Source: Oceanobacillus zhaokaii (GTDB lineage: Bacteria; Bacillota; Bacilli; Bacillales; Amphibacillaceae). From it: DNA of 64,000 bases. The notes under the pieces were generated by a model, which did no database searches, was not told where the DNA came from, and worked only from the letters and a program-made list of their open reading frames with translations. This document shows positions 19,142 to 28,910 of the stretch, one piece after another. The stretch covers positions 1,931,001 to 1,995,000 of the forward strand of contig NZ_CP024848.1 in the NCBI RefSeq assembly GCF_003352005.1, in the 5' to 3' direction. Made by a program: the position numbers and the translations under genes. Numbering within the stretch: position 1 is the stretch's first letter; the number at the start of each line of letters is the position of its first letter.

Positions 19142-19924
19142 ATGGAGCAGCTTATCAAGCTTAATCGAGATAGAGAGCATATTGCAATCATCACGCTGAA
19201 TCGACCGGAAGCGGCTAATGCATTGTCAAACACTCTCCTTTATCAATTAAATCAAGCATTACAAGAGGTTGATGAAGATACCTCAATCTATTCTACGATA
19301 ATTACGGGTGCGGGCGAAAAGGCATTTTGTGCGGGTGCCGACTTGAAGGAACGAAAAAACATGACAAATGAATCTGTAATTGACGCAGTAGCATATATCG
19401 GAAAAACGGTAAATGCAATTGAACATTTACGAATGCCTGTTATAGCCGCAATTAATGGTGCAGCATTTGGTGGAGGATTAGAACTAGCATTGGCCTGCGA
19501 TATCCGAATTGCTTCTGAAGATATAAAGTTGGGTTTAACAGAAGCATCACTCGCAATTATCCCAGGTGCTGGTGGAACGCAGCGTTTGCCCCGCTTAATC
19601 GGATTAGGACATGCGAAGCGGCTGATTTATTCTGCTAAGCCAATTACAGTAGCAGAGGCATTAGACATTGGTCTAGTTGAGCAGGTCGTTAAAAAAGAGA
19701 ACTTACTATATGAAGCAATTAAACTAGCAGAAATTATCACAGCAAATGGTCCAATTGCAATCGAGCAAGCAAAGCTAGCAATCCATAAAGGAATGCAAAC
19801 AGACTTATCATCGGGACTCACGATTGAACATGAAGCATATAAGAAAACAATACCGACAGCAGATCGATTAGAAGGCCTGCATGCCTTTAGTGAAAAAAGA
19901 ATACCGAATTACCAAGGGAAATAA
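19142..19924 (+). CDS. Enoyl-CoA hydratase family protein (methylglutaconyl-CoA hydratase, YngF-like)
   Basis: The 260-residue crotonase-fold enzyme has the oxyanion-hole segments CAGADLKERK and INGAAFGGGLELALACDIR and the catalytic glutamates in the GLTEASLAIIPGAGGTQRLPRLIG block. In the yng operon the equivalent enzyme hydrates 3-methylglutaconyl-CoA. AAGGAGG precedes the ATG, 11 bases after the biotinyl-domain gene. The 3-hydroxy-3-methylglutaryl-CoA lyase gene (yngG) that accompanies it in B. subtilis is missing here. Confidence 0.9.
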   Translation: MEQLIKLNRDREHIAIITLNRPEAANALSNTLLYQLNQALQEVDEDTSIYSTIITGAGEKAFCAGADLKERKNMTNESVIDAVAYIGKTVNAIEHLRMPVIAAINGAAFGGGLELALACDIRIASEDIKLGLTEASLAIIPGAGGTQRLPRLIGLGHAKRLIYSAKPITVAEALDIGLVEQVVKKENLLYEAIKLAEIITANGPIAIEQAKLAIHKGMQTDLSSGLTIEHEAYKKTIPTADRLEGLHAFSEKRIPNYQGK

Positions 19925-19937
19925 AGGGGGTAGAACC

Positions 19938-21467
19938 TTGTCATCTATTGAGGAATTAAAAGAAAGAATAAATAAAATTGAACAGGGTGGTCACGATAAA
20001 TACCATGAAAAAAATAAAGAAAAAGGCAAGCTTTTTGTACGTGAGCGATTAGCATTATTATTTGATGAAGGTATAGAAATTGAGGATGCATTTTTCGCAA
20101 ATTGCATGGATGATTCGCTACCATCAGACGGTGTTGTAACTGGAATTGGTAAAATTAACGGTCAGAAGGTTTGTGTAATGGCAAATGATTCTACCGTTAA
20201 AGCTGGATCATGGGGGGAACGAACCGTTGAAAAAATCCTTCGTATACAAGAAACCGCAGAGAAGCTAGAATTACCAATAATTTATTTAGTTGACTCAGCT
20301 GGAGCAAGAATTACAGATCAAATTGAAATGTTTCCTGGGCGACGCGGTGCGGGGAGAATATTTCATAATCAGATTAAATTGTCTGGACGTGTTCCACAAA
20401 TATGCTTATTATTTGGTCCATCCGCTGCAGGTGGTGCATATATCCCAGCATTTTGTGATATCGTCGTTATGGTTGAGGGAAATGCCTCGATGTATTTAGG
20501 ATCACCAAGAATGGCAGAGAAGGTAATTGGTGAGAAAGTAACACTCGAGGAAATGGGTGGCGCAAGGATGCATACTACCGTATCGGGTGTAGGCGACGTT
20601 TTAGTAAAATCAGAAGAAGAAGCAATTCAATACGCAAAACGCTATTTGCGATACTTCCCAGCTAATTTTAGGTCGAGACCAAGCTTAGAGGATAGAAAAG
20701 AAGTAAAGCCATTTGAAAAATCAATATCGGAAATTATTCCTGAAAATCAGAATGCTGCATTTAATATGTATGATCTAATTGATCGTGTAATTGATGAAAA
20801 TAGTTTTTGTGAAATCAAAAAAAAATTTGCTGCCGAGCTCATCACTGGCCTCGCACGTATTGATGGCAGGGCGATTGGGATTATTGCCAATCAACCTCGG
20901 GTAAAAGGAGGGGTACTTTTTACAGATTCAGCGGATAAAGCTGCGAAGTTTATCCAGCTTTGTGATGCATTCAATATCCCGTTATTATTCCTAACCGATG
21001 TTCCGGGGTTTATGATTGGTACGAAGGTTGAAAGAGAAGGGATTATCCGACATGGCGCGAAGATGCTGTCCTCGATGAGCGAAGCTACCGTACCGAAAAT
21101 TTCAGTCATCGTTCGGAAAGCATATGGTGCTGGACTATATGCTATGGCAGGACCTGCATTTGAGCCAGACTGTGTCATTGCCTTTCCGAATGCACAAATA
21201 GCAGTCATGGGTCCAGAAGCGGCGATTAATGCAGTAAATGCAAATAAAATAGCAGCATTACCTGAAGATGAACGTGCAGCATATATTAAAGAAAAACAAG
21301 ACGAATATCGCAGGGAAATTGATATTTACCGTTTGGCATCAGAGATGGTTGTTGATACCGTTATTAATCCAGATGATTTGCGAAAGGAATTAATCACACG
21401 ATTCTCGATTTATGAAGATAAAAACATTGTCTTTACTGAAAGAAAGCACGGTGTTTATCCAGTATAG
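19938..21467 (+). CDS. Acyl-CoA carboxyltransferase beta subunit (methylcrotonyl/propionyl type, YngE-like)
   Basis: This 509-residue carboxyltransferase has both crotonase-like halves: GDAGGARITDQIEMFPGRRGAGR-like residues in the first (SAGARITDQIEMF) and the acyl-CoA-binding GFMIGTKVEREGIIRHGAK and MGPEAAINAVNANKI in the second. It transfers carboxyl from biotin to methylcrotonyl-CoA or propionyl-CoA. A longer reading from 19881 overlaps the hydratase gene. The TTG at 19938, preceded by AAAGGGGG, is chosen. The gene ends the operon at a terminator. Confidence 0.92.
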   Translation: MSSIEELKERINKIEQGGHDKYHEKNKEKGKLFVRERLALLFDEGIEIEDAFFANCMDDSLPSDGVVTGIGKINGQKVCVMANDSTVKAGSWGERTVEKILRIQETAEKLELPIIYLVDSAGARITDQIEMFPGRRGAGRIFHNQIKLSGRVPQICLLFGPSAAGGAYIPAFCDIVVMVEGNASMYLGSPRMAEKVIGEKVTLEEMGGARMHTTVSGVGDVLVKSEEEAIQYAKRYLRYFPANFRSRPSLEDRKEVKPFEKSISEIIPENQNAAFNMYDLIDRVIDENSFCEIKKKFAAELITGLARIDGRAIGIIANQPRVKGGVLFTDSADKAAKFIQLCDAFNIPLLFLTDVPGFMIGTKVEREGIIRHGAKMLSSMSEATVPKISVIVRKAYGAGLYAMAGPAFEPDCVIAFPNAQIAVMGPEAAINAVNANKIAALPEDERAAYIKEKQDEYRREIDIYRLASEMVVDTVINPDDLRKELITRFSIYEDKNIVFTERKHGVYPV

Positions 21468-21469
21468 TT

Positions 21470-21504
21470 AAAAGAACTTTGGCATTTCTGTCAAAGTTCT
21501 TTTA
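21470..21504 (+). terminator. Terminator of the leucine-catabolism operon
   Basis: AAAAGAACTTTG (21470-21481) pairs with CAAAGTTCTTTT (21492-21503) across a ten-base loop. Confidence 0.88.
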
Positions 21505-21622
21505 TCTACAGTAATAATATTATGTTAACTAATTGGCGAGAATTAGAATATTATAAATTATTTACATAGAATATAAAGGAAAAGTTTCGTATAATAGTTG
21601 TTAAGTTGGGATAGGGAAGGGC

Positions 21623-24600
21623 ATGAAGACAATGAAACTAAAAGAAGAGTTAAAATTGCATACGACGTTACCAAATTTGGTAGCGCTATATCAGTTAATG
21701 ACTGACAATGGGGATCAGCAAACTGCTGAAAAAATACTAGATTTATACGAGAAACTAGAAAAAAAGGAATTTACAATTAGTTTTTCTGGGCATTTTTCTG
21801 CTGGGAAATCATCGATGATTAATGCACTTATAAACGTTGATCTTCTAGCAAAAAGTCCGGTGCCTACAAGTGCAAATATCGTAAAAATAAGTGCTGGCGA
21901 TGGCTCTGCACGTGTTTATTTTCATAATAACGAAGTAATAGAATTTAAGGAACCATATGAGTTGGAAATCATCAAAGCCTACTCAACGGATAAAGAAACT
22001 ATTAAAAAAATTGATATTCGAATTAGTGATGCAATTTTACCAGACGGTGTCAGTATTATCGATACACCTGGGATTGATGCGGCAGATGATACTGATCGAT
22101 TGATTACGGAAGCATCTCTACATCTCGTTGATGTGATGTTTTATGTGATGGATTATAATCATGTGCAATCGGAAGTGAATTTACAGTTCTTAAAGTCTAT
22201 TCAAGAGAAGGGAATACCTTTTTATACGATAATTAATCAAATCGATAAGCATGATGAAAGTGAATTATCATTTAGGCAGTATGTTTCAGAAATCGAACAA
22301 ACATTTGAACAATGGGGTTTGTTGCCAAAGAATATCTATTTTACTTCATTATTGGATGAAACGATGCAATATAATCAGTTTTCGACGTTAAAGCATTTCC
22401 TTTATGAGCAAATGTATGAAGAAAAGAATCGTTTATTTCAAATTGATCAATCTGTTCATCAAGTAGTGAGCGAACATAAAGGATTTTTGAAACAGAAATA
22501 TGAGGAATCAACGAATGATTTATACCAATACACTACAACACAAATAGAGACGAGTAAATTAGGAATCGACTCATTAACCAAGCAAATGAACGAGTTAAAG
22601 CAAGTACCTTTAGCATTCGAAAAGAACTTTAATAAAGAACTACAAACCACACTTGACAATGCCTATATCATGCCAGCTAGCTTGCGGGATAAAGTTCAAT
22701 TATTCCTAGAGTCGCAGCAAAAGAATTTTAAAGTTGGTTTATTTTCTTCTGCTAAAAAAGTAACCGAAGAGAAAAACAAAAGGTTATCTGATTTTTTAAC
22801 GACATTACAGGGGAATATCGATGCATTAATCGAATGGAAGCTTCGTGAAAAGTTTTTAAAACTGGCAAATCAATATGGAATACAAGATAGTGAGATACAA
22901 AAGCAAATTCAGGCATTAACGGTAGATTATAACGATGCGGATGTTATAAACATTATTAAACCAGGTGCAAAGGCTAACGACGATTATGTTCTTGTTTATA
23001 CGAAAGATGTGACTGCAGATATTAAACAAAAATTTAAAGAGAAAGCGAAACAGTTACTTGAAGGTATTAAAACAAACTTAGAAGATGATCTTAGAGTAAA
23101 AATAGAAAAAGTGAGTTCACAGCTTGCGGATCATGAACAAGCATTGGCAACAAAAGCTAAATATGACAGTTTACAAGTAGAGCTCCATGCTCAGTACAGA
23201 CAAATCGATCAGCAACTGGAATCACCGAGTCCATCTCAACTTGCATACGAGCGTCTTGAAACTGCTCGGGATAAAAAGTTGGAAATAATTAAAAAGGTCA
23301 TTCCTCGGCTTCCGAATGTGATTACGGTAAATGAGGCAGCGCTAGAAGAAAGGCACAGCATTGGAAGGAAACAAACAAATGGTTTTAAAGTGGATTCAAT
23401 ACTAATGAACATCGAGAAAGCCATTCAAGTCATCGAGGATTTACCTAGTTTTGCATCTCTTAAAAAAGATCTAATTAATAGGCAGAATCAATTAACAAAT
23501 CGTACGTATTCGATTGCATTGTTTGGAGCATTTAGTGCAGGCAAATCATCATTTGCGAATGCGCTTTTAGGCGAAAGTGTATTACCTGTTTCACCGAATC
23601 CAACAACAGCAGTTGTAAACCGGATTCAACCAGTTACCGAAACATCGAAGCATGGGGATGTAATCATATCTCTTAAAGACGAAGCTTCACTTGTAAATGA
23701 TCTGCGTTTAATTACAAAGAAATTTTCTCCTAAAGCAACGACATTAGAAGAATTACTCGATTGGGTTAAAATGAAGCAAATCCACCAGGATAGAAAGCTA
23801 AATAAGATGTACCAATCTTATTTACATGCAATACTCGAAGGCTATGAGGAAAATAAAGCAAATATTGGCAAGCGATTAAAGATTTCACTAGAAGAATTTG
23901 CAGCTTATGTGACAGATGAGACAAAGGCATGTTATTTTGAGGCGATTGATTTGCATTATGATTGTTCACTAACAAGACAAGGGATTGTTCTCGTTGATAC
24001 GCCAGGAGCGGACTCTGTTAATGCACGGCATACAAATGTTGCTTTCGAATACATCAAACATGCCGATGCCATTTTGTATGTCACGTATTATAATCATGCA
24101 TTATCACGAGCCGATCGAGACTTCCTTCTCCAATTAGGACGAGTGAAGGAATCATTTGAACTGGATAAAATGTTCTTTATAGTCAATGCATCTGACCTTG
24201 CTGCTGATCAAAAGGAACTTGAATTGGTGACAGACTATGTACAGGAACAGTTATTGCAATTAGGGATTCGTCTCCCAGATTTATATCCAGTTTCGAGTAA
24301 GAAGTCACTTGCAGATAAACAATCAAATAAAAGGTTAAATCAGCAAATGCAATATTTTGAGGATCATTTCTATCAATTTATTCATCATGATTTAACTGCA
24401 CTAACCGTTGAATCCGCCAGATGGGATATAACAAGAACATATCAAACGATGAAGCAGACAATTGAAACATTACAATTAGATGAGAATCAAAAGGAAGCAT
24501 ATAAACAGCATCTGGTAGAGAAAAAGGATTGCCTTGCTAGTGAAATTGCTTCTATCAAGGCAATGGTCAATGAAGAACGGCTGAAGCAGAAAATTGAGAA

Positions 24601-25255
24601 GCAATTATATTTTGTAATCGAACGTCTATCCATTCGGTTCCACGATATGTACAAGGAATTCTTTAATCCAACTACCGTTACGGATTCCGGTAGAAAAGCT
24701 AGGGTGCAATTAAGAAATAATCTTGAGGACTTAATTGATTATGTTGGAAATGAACTATATAAGGAGCTCCAAGCAATTTCATTACGGATTGAACAGTTAA
24801 CCAAAGTTGAAGTTGCAAATGTATATAAGTACATTACTAATAAGGGAAAACAAGCAGATCCAATCTTTGTCCTGCCAAATTTTAGTGAAATTGATTTGGA
24901 AACGCCAAAATACGAACTCGCGTTCAGTAAGCTCGATTTAGGCATATTTGATGGTGCTATATCTACATTTAAAAGTACAAAAGCTTTCTTTGAAAAGAAT
25001 GAAAAAGAACAGTTGAAAGAGCAGCTGTTTACTATTCTCTTACCTATGGTAAAAGATTATATCAACCTGAATAAAGCAATTATGTTAGAATATTACGTGG
25101 AGGCTCTCAATCGATTTGTAGGGGACATAAAAGGTGATGCAATTGATTCTGTAACGATACTGCTGAATGATCATTTAGAGATGATGGCAACAGCGATGGA
25201 TCTATCCATATTATCGGAAAAAGAAAAGGAATTAAAAGCAATTATTGAGCCCTAA
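21623..25255 (+). CDS. dynA: Bacterial dynamin-like protein DynA (tandem GTPase)
   Basis: DynA tethers and fuses membranes and protects cells from membrane damage by phage and antibiotics. The 1210-residue protein is a head-to-tail duplication. The first GTPase has P-loop SGHFSAGKSS (about 55-64) and G3 DTPGIDAADD (about 147). The second has P-loop FGAFSAGKSS (about 633-642) and G3 DTPGADSVNARH (about 792). Each is followed by a long coiled stalk. Length and duplication match B. subtilis DynA/YpbR, and ypcP follows as there. The ATG at 21623 follows GGGAAGGGC; a second ATG lies three codons on. Confidence 0.95.
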   Translation: MKTMKLKEELKLHTTLPNLVALYQLMTDNGDQQTAEKILDLYEKLEKKEFTISFSGHFSAGKSSMINALINVDLLAKSPVPTSANIVKISAGDGSARVYFHNNEVIEFKEPYELEIIKAYSTDKETIKKIDIRISDAILPDGVSIIDTPGIDAADDTDRLITEASLHLVDVMFYVMDYNHVQSEVNLQFLKSIQEKGIPFYTIINQIDKHDESELSFRQYVSEIEQTFEQWGLLPKNIYFTSLLDETMQYNQFSTLKHFLYEQMYEEKNRLFQIDQSVHQVVSEHKGFLKQKYEESTNDLYQYTTTQIETSKLGIDSLTKQMNELKQVPLAFEKNFNKELQTTLDNAYIMPASLRDKVQLFLESQQKNFKVGLFSSAKKVTEEKNKRLSDFLTTLQGNIDALIEWKLREKFLKLANQYGIQDSEIQKQIQALTVDYNDADVINIIKPGAKANDDYVLVYTKDVTADIKQKFKEKAKQLLEGIKTNLEDDLRVKIEKVSSQLADHEQALATKAKYDSLQVELHAQYRQIDQQLESPSPSQLAYERLETARDKKLEIIKKVIPRLPNVITVNEAALEERHSIGRKQTNGFKVDSILMNIEKAIQVIEDLPSFASLKKDLINRQNQLTNRTYSIALFGAFSAGKSSFANALLGESVLPVSPNPTTAVVNRIQPVTETSKHGDVIISLKDEASLVNDLRLITKKFSPKATTLEELLDWVKMKQIHQDRKLNKMYQSYLHAILEGYEENKANIGKRLKISLEEFAAYVTDETKACYFEAIDLHYDCSLTRQGIVLVDTPGADSVNARHTNVAFEYIKHADAILYVTYYNHALSRADRDFLLQLGRVKESFELDKMFFIVNASDLAADQKELELVTDYVQEQLLQLGIRLPDLYPVSSKKSLADKQSNKRLNQQMQYFEDHFYQFIHHDLTALTVESARWDITRTYQTMKQTIETLQLDENQKEAYKQHLVEKKDCLASEIASIKAMVNEERLKQKIEKQLYFVIERLSIRFHDMYKEFFNPTTVTDSGRKARVQLRNNLEDLIDYVGNELYKELQAISLRIEQLTKVEVANVYKYITNKGKQADPIFVLPNFSEIDLETPKYELAFSKLDLGIFDGAISTFKSTKAFFEKNEKEQLKEQLFTILLPMVKDYINLNKAIMLEYYVEALNRFVGDIKGDAIDSVTILLNDHLEMMATAMDLSILSEKEKELKAIIEP

Positions 25256-25275
25256 GATGAAAAGGATGTGTCGTA

Positions 25276-26139
25276 ATGGATAGAAATAAAATACTTTTAG
25301 TAGATGGAATGGCGTTATTATTCCGTGGGTTTTTCGCTACTTCATTTAGAGGGAATTTTATGCGAACGAGTCAAGGGATACCAACGAACGGAATCTATCA
25401 GTTTATCCGCTATTTTACGGATGCTGTAAATAAATTTGAACCAACACATGTCATTTGCTGCTGGGATATGGGGAGTAAAACATTCCGCACAGACCTCTAT
25501 GATGGGTATAAAGCAAATAGAGGGGCACCACCAGAAGAACTTGTCCCACAATTTGATTTGATTAAAGAGGTAGTAGACTCCTTTGATATGCCGAATATTG
25601 GTGTCGTGAACTTTGAAGCGGATGATTGTATTGGTACATTGGCAAATGATTTTCGCTTGGAACATGATGTCATTATCCTGACTGGTGACCAGGATATGCT
25701 GCAGCTTGTTGAACAAGGCGTTGAAGTAGCTATCATGAAAAAGGGTATCGGTAACTATGATATTTTTACAATCGGTAATTTTTATGAGAAAAAAGGGATT
25801 ATGCCTAAGCAAGTAATTGATATAAAGGGATTAATGGGGGATACAGCAGATAATTATCCTGGAGTTAAAGGGATTGGTGAGAAAACGGCAACGAAACTGA
25901 TTCAAGAGTATGGCTCTATTGATAATTTATTAGATAATCTCGATCAACTGCCTAAGGGCATCCAGACGAAAATAAAAGAAAATATTGACTTGCTGCATTT
26001 GTCTCGTAATCTAGCAGAAATTAAATGTGATGTGCCAATCACCTGTTCAATAGAAACAGCAATTTGGCAATATGATAAAGCGAAAATTGAAGCAAAATTT
26101 GCTGAACTAGAATTTAAAAACGTTGCAAATTTATTTTAA
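25276..26139 (+). CDS. ypcP: 5'-3' exonuclease YpcP
   Basis: The 287-residue protein is a stand-alone FEN/Pol-I-type 5' nuclease, which removes RNA primers and flaps. Metal-binding acidic residues are visible in VDGMALLFRG, CWDMGSKTFR, FEADDCIGTL and LTGDQDMLQL. The helix-hairpin-helix reads GLMGDTADNYPGVKGIGEKTATKLI. AAGGATGTG precedes the ATG, and the gene follows dynA by 20 bases. The partner arrangement dynA-ypcP is conserved in Bacillaceae. Confidence 0.95.
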   Translation: MDRNKILLVDGMALLFRGFFATSFRGNFMRTSQGIPTNGIYQFIRYFTDAVNKFEPTHVICCWDMGSKTFRTDLYDGYKANRGAPPEELVPQFDLIKEVVDSFDMPNIGVVNFEADDCIGTLANDFRLEHDVIILTGDQDMLQLVEQGVEVAIMKKGIGNYDIFTIGNFYEKKGIMPKQVIDIKGLMGDTADNYPGVKGIGEKTATKLIQEYGSIDNLLDNLDQLPKGIQTKIKENIDLLHLSRNLAEIKCDVPITCSIETAIWQYDKAKIEAKFAELEFKNVANLF

Positions 26140-26158
26140 AAAGTAAATAAAAATTAGA

Positions 26159-26190
26159 GAAAGCGCAAAATTCGATTGCGCTTTTTATTT
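26159..26190 (+). terminator. dynA-ypcP terminator
   Basis: AAAGCGCAA pairs with TTGCGCTTT across eight bases, followed by Ts. Confidence 0.9.
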
Positions 26191-26219
26191 TTGCTCACTA
26201 TCCACCAGTATATGTAGAT

Positions 26220-26385
26220 AGGGGTATAGGTATATATAAATTCGATTATTTCTTTCATGGGATTACTTGAGGGTTTATACTAATAAGGGTATCGGTATAT
26301 AAGAGGGATTGTGGGTGTTGGTATGTATGTGTTCAATGAAGTCGTTAATTATCTACTTAGAGGGGTATATTATTTTTGGTATATC
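26220..26385. repeat. Three copies of a GGGTAT-N-GGTATATA motif upstream of cysK
   Basis: The motif GGGTATAGGTATATA occurs at about 26221-26236, GGGTATCGGTATATA at 26286-26300, and a split version GGGGTATATTATTTTTGGTATATC near 26361-26385. All are on the same strand. The spacing of 65-75 bases suggests repeated regulator sites, but no known operator was recognised. Confidence 0.45.
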
Positions 26386-26406
26386 TATGATTACACCTGA
26401 AGAATA

Positions 26407-26435
26407 TTGTTGTTAACGCTATAATTAACTATAAT
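26407..26435 (+). promoter_or_regulatory. Candidate sigma-A promoter of cysK
   Basis: TTGTTG (26407-26412) and TATAAT (26430-26435) are separated by 17 bases and lie 54 bases before the cysK ATG. Confidence 0.55.
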
Positions 26436-26489
26436 TAGAAATAGACAGTTGCTCACTATTAATTTAAATAGAAAGCAGGTTATTAGATA

Positions 26490-27407
26490 ATGCGATTAGT
26501 AGAAAATATGACAGAGCTCATCGGTCAAACCCCTATGGTTAAGCTTAACAAACTTGTACCTGAAGACGCTGCAAATGTATTTATTAAGCTAGAAATGTTT
26601 AATCCTAGTAAAAGTGTTAAAGATCGTGCAGCATATAATATGATTAAAATAGCTGAAGAGCAAGGGATAATTAAGCCTGGTGACACGATTATCGAACCAA
26701 CTAGTGGAAATACTGGTATAGGACTAGCAATGACTGCTGCTGCAAAAGGATATAAATCTATTCTAGTAATGCCAGATAACAGTACAATGGAAAGAAGACA
26801 GATTTTAAAAGCATATGGAGCAAAGATTGTATTAACACCAAATGAAGAAAAAATGCCAGGCGCAATAAAGAAGGCAATGGAATTGAAAGAAGAAATACCA
26901 GGAAGTTTTATACCACAGCAATTTGAAAATCAGGCTAATCCTGATATTCACCGCTTAACAACAGCAATTGAGATTCTCGAACAAATGAATGATAAATTGG
27001 ATGCATTTGTTTGTACAGCCGGGACAGGCGGAACCGTAACAGGAACAGGTGAAACGTTAAAGGAAAAGCTTCCTAATTTACATATCGCAGTTGTAGAACC
27101 TAAGGGGTCTCCTGTCCTGTCGGGCGGACAGCCTGGCAAACATATATTAGTTGGAACAAGCCCTGGATTTATTCCGTCCATTTTAAACACAGATATATTT
27201 GACGAGATTATCCAAATGGATGATCAGGACGCAATTGACATGTTACGCAAACTTGCACAAGCGGAAGGTATTTTTCTTGGTCCATCAGGTGCAGCTGCTG
27301 TATATGCTGCAATCGATGTTGCGAAGCGGCTCGGAAAAGGAAAGAAAGTTGTTTGTATCGCACCTGATACTGGAGAACGATATTTAAGCATGAATCTTTT
27401 TGATTAG
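26490..27407 (+). CDS. cysK: Cysteine synthase A (O-acetylserine sulfhydrylase)
   Basis: CysK replaces the acetyl group of O-acetylserine with sulfide, using PLP, to give cysteine. The 305-residue protein has the PLP lysine K44 in SKSVKDRAAYNM, the substrate loop PTSGNTGIGLAM, the phosphate-binding CTAGTGGTVTGTGE and the C-terminal GPSGAAAVYAAI. GAAAGCAGG precedes the ATG. It is probably monocistronic or followed by the AlkD-like gene 18 bases downstream. Confidence 0.95.
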   Translation: MRLVENMTELIGQTPMVKLNKLVPEDAANVFIKLEMFNPSKSVKDRAAYNMIKIAEEQGIIKPGDTIIEPTSGNTGIGLAMTAAAKGYKSILVMPDNSTMERRQILKAYGAKIVLTPNEEKMPGAIKKAMELKEEIPGSFIPQQFENQANPDIHRLTTAIEILEQMNDKLDAFVCTAGTGGTVTGTGETLKEKLPNLHIAVVEPKGSPVLSGGQPGKHILVGTSPGFIPSILNTDIFDEIIQMDDQDAIDMLRKLAQAEGIFLGPSGAAAVYAAIDVAKRLGKGKKVVCIAPDTGERYLSMNLFD

Positions 27408-27425
27408 TAACGAAGGGAGAAATAG

Positions 27426-28088
27426 ATGTATATCGATCAGCTGATTCCATTTTTTAAAGCAGGGATGAATAAAGAAGATGCAATAGAGATGGAAAAGTAT
27501 ATGAGAAATAAATTTCCGTTTTTGGGAATACGAGCACCAGAAAGAAAAAATATTATGAGAAGGTTTTATCAAGAGTCAGCGATTATAAAGGAACCATTTC
27601 AAGCAGATTTCGTTGCTTCATTGTGGATGCAACCAGAAAGAGAATATCAATATGCTGCTGTTGATTATATTGAACGTTCGCTGAAGAAGTTAGAGAAAGA
27701 ACATTTGCTATTAATGGAGAAAATTATTACGACTAAATCATGGTGGGATACCGTTGACTTGCTCGCACAAAAGGCAGTTGGCAAAATTGCGAAGGACAAT
27801 GCTGAAGTCATTCATGAGACGATTGAAGGATGGGCATCAAGTGATAATATTTGGCTGCAGCGTACTGCTATACTATTTCAGTTAAAATACAAGGAAAATA
27901 CTGATGAAGAATTACTATATTGCTATATAAATCTTCATAAGAATAGTAATGAATTTTTCATTCAGAAAGCGATTGGTTGGGCATTAAGGGAGTACTCGAA
28001 ATCAAATCCAACATCTGTCAAACGGTTTATTGAAGGTAACGAGCTTGCTAAATTGAGTGTTCGTGAAGGAAGTAAATACTTAGATTAA
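27426..28088 (+). CDS. DNA alkylation repair protein (AlkD-like HEAT-repeat glycosylase)
   Basis: The 220-residue all-helical protein matches the AlkD/YhaZ family, which excises bulky or positively charged alkylated bases without base flipping. Visible family motifs are FPFLGIRAPERKNIMRRF, the EYQYAAVDYIERS helix, TKSWWDTVDLLAQKAVG and the C-terminal IQKAIGWALREYSK. A GAAGGGAG ribosome site precedes the ATG. It follows cysK closely and may be read through from it. Confidence 0.9.
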   Translation: MYIDQLIPFFKAGMNKEDAIEMEKYMRNKFPFLGIRAPERKNIMRRFYQESAIIKEPFQADFVASLWMQPEREYQYAAVDYIERSLKKLEKEHLLLMEKIITTKSWWDTVDLLAQKAVGKIAKDNAEVIHETIEGWASSDNIWLQRTAILFQLKYKENTDEELLYCYINLHKNSNEFFIQKAIGWALREYSKSNPTSVKRFIEGNELAKLSVREGSKYLD

Positions 28089-28120
28089 CATAACAAAAAT
28101 ACATATTGGAGATGATAAAG

Positions 28121-28777
28121 ATGAAAAAAGTGCTTTTATTAATAGGTGTAATGATTGTAGGTTTACTAGCAGCGTGTGGAACTACGTCGTCTGACGATGA
28201 TAGTAATAAGAATAGTTCTGATCAACAAGCTTCAGCGAATTATCCAAGCGATGTTGAAGAAAACCCAGTAGTTACCATTATAATGGAAAATGACCAACAA
28301 ATCGTCTTAGAATTGTATCCGGAAACTGCACCTAACACGGTTGCAAACTTTATCTCTTTAGCGGAAGAAGGATACTATAATGGATTAATTTTTCACCGTG
28401 TAATCCCACAGTTTATGATTCAGGGAGGGGATCCTGAAGGGAATGGAGCAGGTGGTCCTGGATATGGAATTAAAGGAGAATTTAGCTCCAATGGGTTTGA
28501 GAATGAATTAATTCATGAGCGTGGGGTTATATCGATGGCAAGATCAAGTGCTCCTGATTCTGCAGGTTCACAATTTTTTATTATGGTGGCGGATTCGCCA
28601 CACCTTGACGGGGAATATGCCTCATTTGGAAAAGTTACAGATGGAATGGAAGTAGCGGATAATATTGTTTCAGTGGAACGTGGCGCTGCAGATAAACCAC
28701 TCGAAGATCAGAAAATAAAAACAGTAGAAGTCGATACAAAAGGATATGACTATCCAAAACCTGAAATAATTGAATAA
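28121..28777 (+). CDS. Cyclophilin-type peptidyl-prolyl isomerase lipoprotein
   Basis: This 218-residue surface lipoprotein begins MKKVLLLIGVMIVGLLAAC, with the lipobox cysteine C19, then a Ser/Asn/Asp linker and a compact cyclophilin domain with FHRVIPQFMIQGGDP, GPGYGIKGEF and SAGSQFFIMVADSPHLDG. It isomerises X-Pro bonds during folding outside the membrane. The reading frame is open upstream to a TTG at 28106, but the ATG at 28121 has GGAG nine bases before it and starts at the signal peptide. Confidence 0.92.
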   Translation: MKKVLLLIGVMIVGLLAACGTTSSDDDSNKNSSDQQASANYPSDVEENPVVTIIMENDQQIVLELYPETAPNTVANFISLAEEGYYNGLIFHRVIPQFMIQGGDPEGNGAGGPGYGIKGEFSSNGFENELIHERGVISMARSSAPDSAGSQFFIMVADSPHLDGEYASFGKVTDGMEVADNIVSVERGAADKPLEDQKIKTVEVDTKGYDYPKPEIIE

Positions 28778-28784
28778 ACATCGA

Positions 28785-28809
28785 AGAGCCAACGTAATGT
28801 TGGCTCTAT
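28785..28809 (+). terminator. Cyclophilin gene terminator
   Basis: AGAGCCAAC pairs with GTTGGCTCT across five bases, just after the stop codon. Confidence 0.85.
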
Positions 28810-28910
28810 TACTTATTGAAAAACTCAAATTTAAGCTAAGTGTGGGATATTATCTTTATATATTAGTATAATGGGGGTGAGCAGTAAAGTGAAAAATAAA
28901 CTAGATTAGG

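Noticed and set aside
26200..26489. T-box or S-box riboswitch before cysK
   Set aside because: No T-box sequence, no AG-rich specifier stem and no terminator near the start codon.
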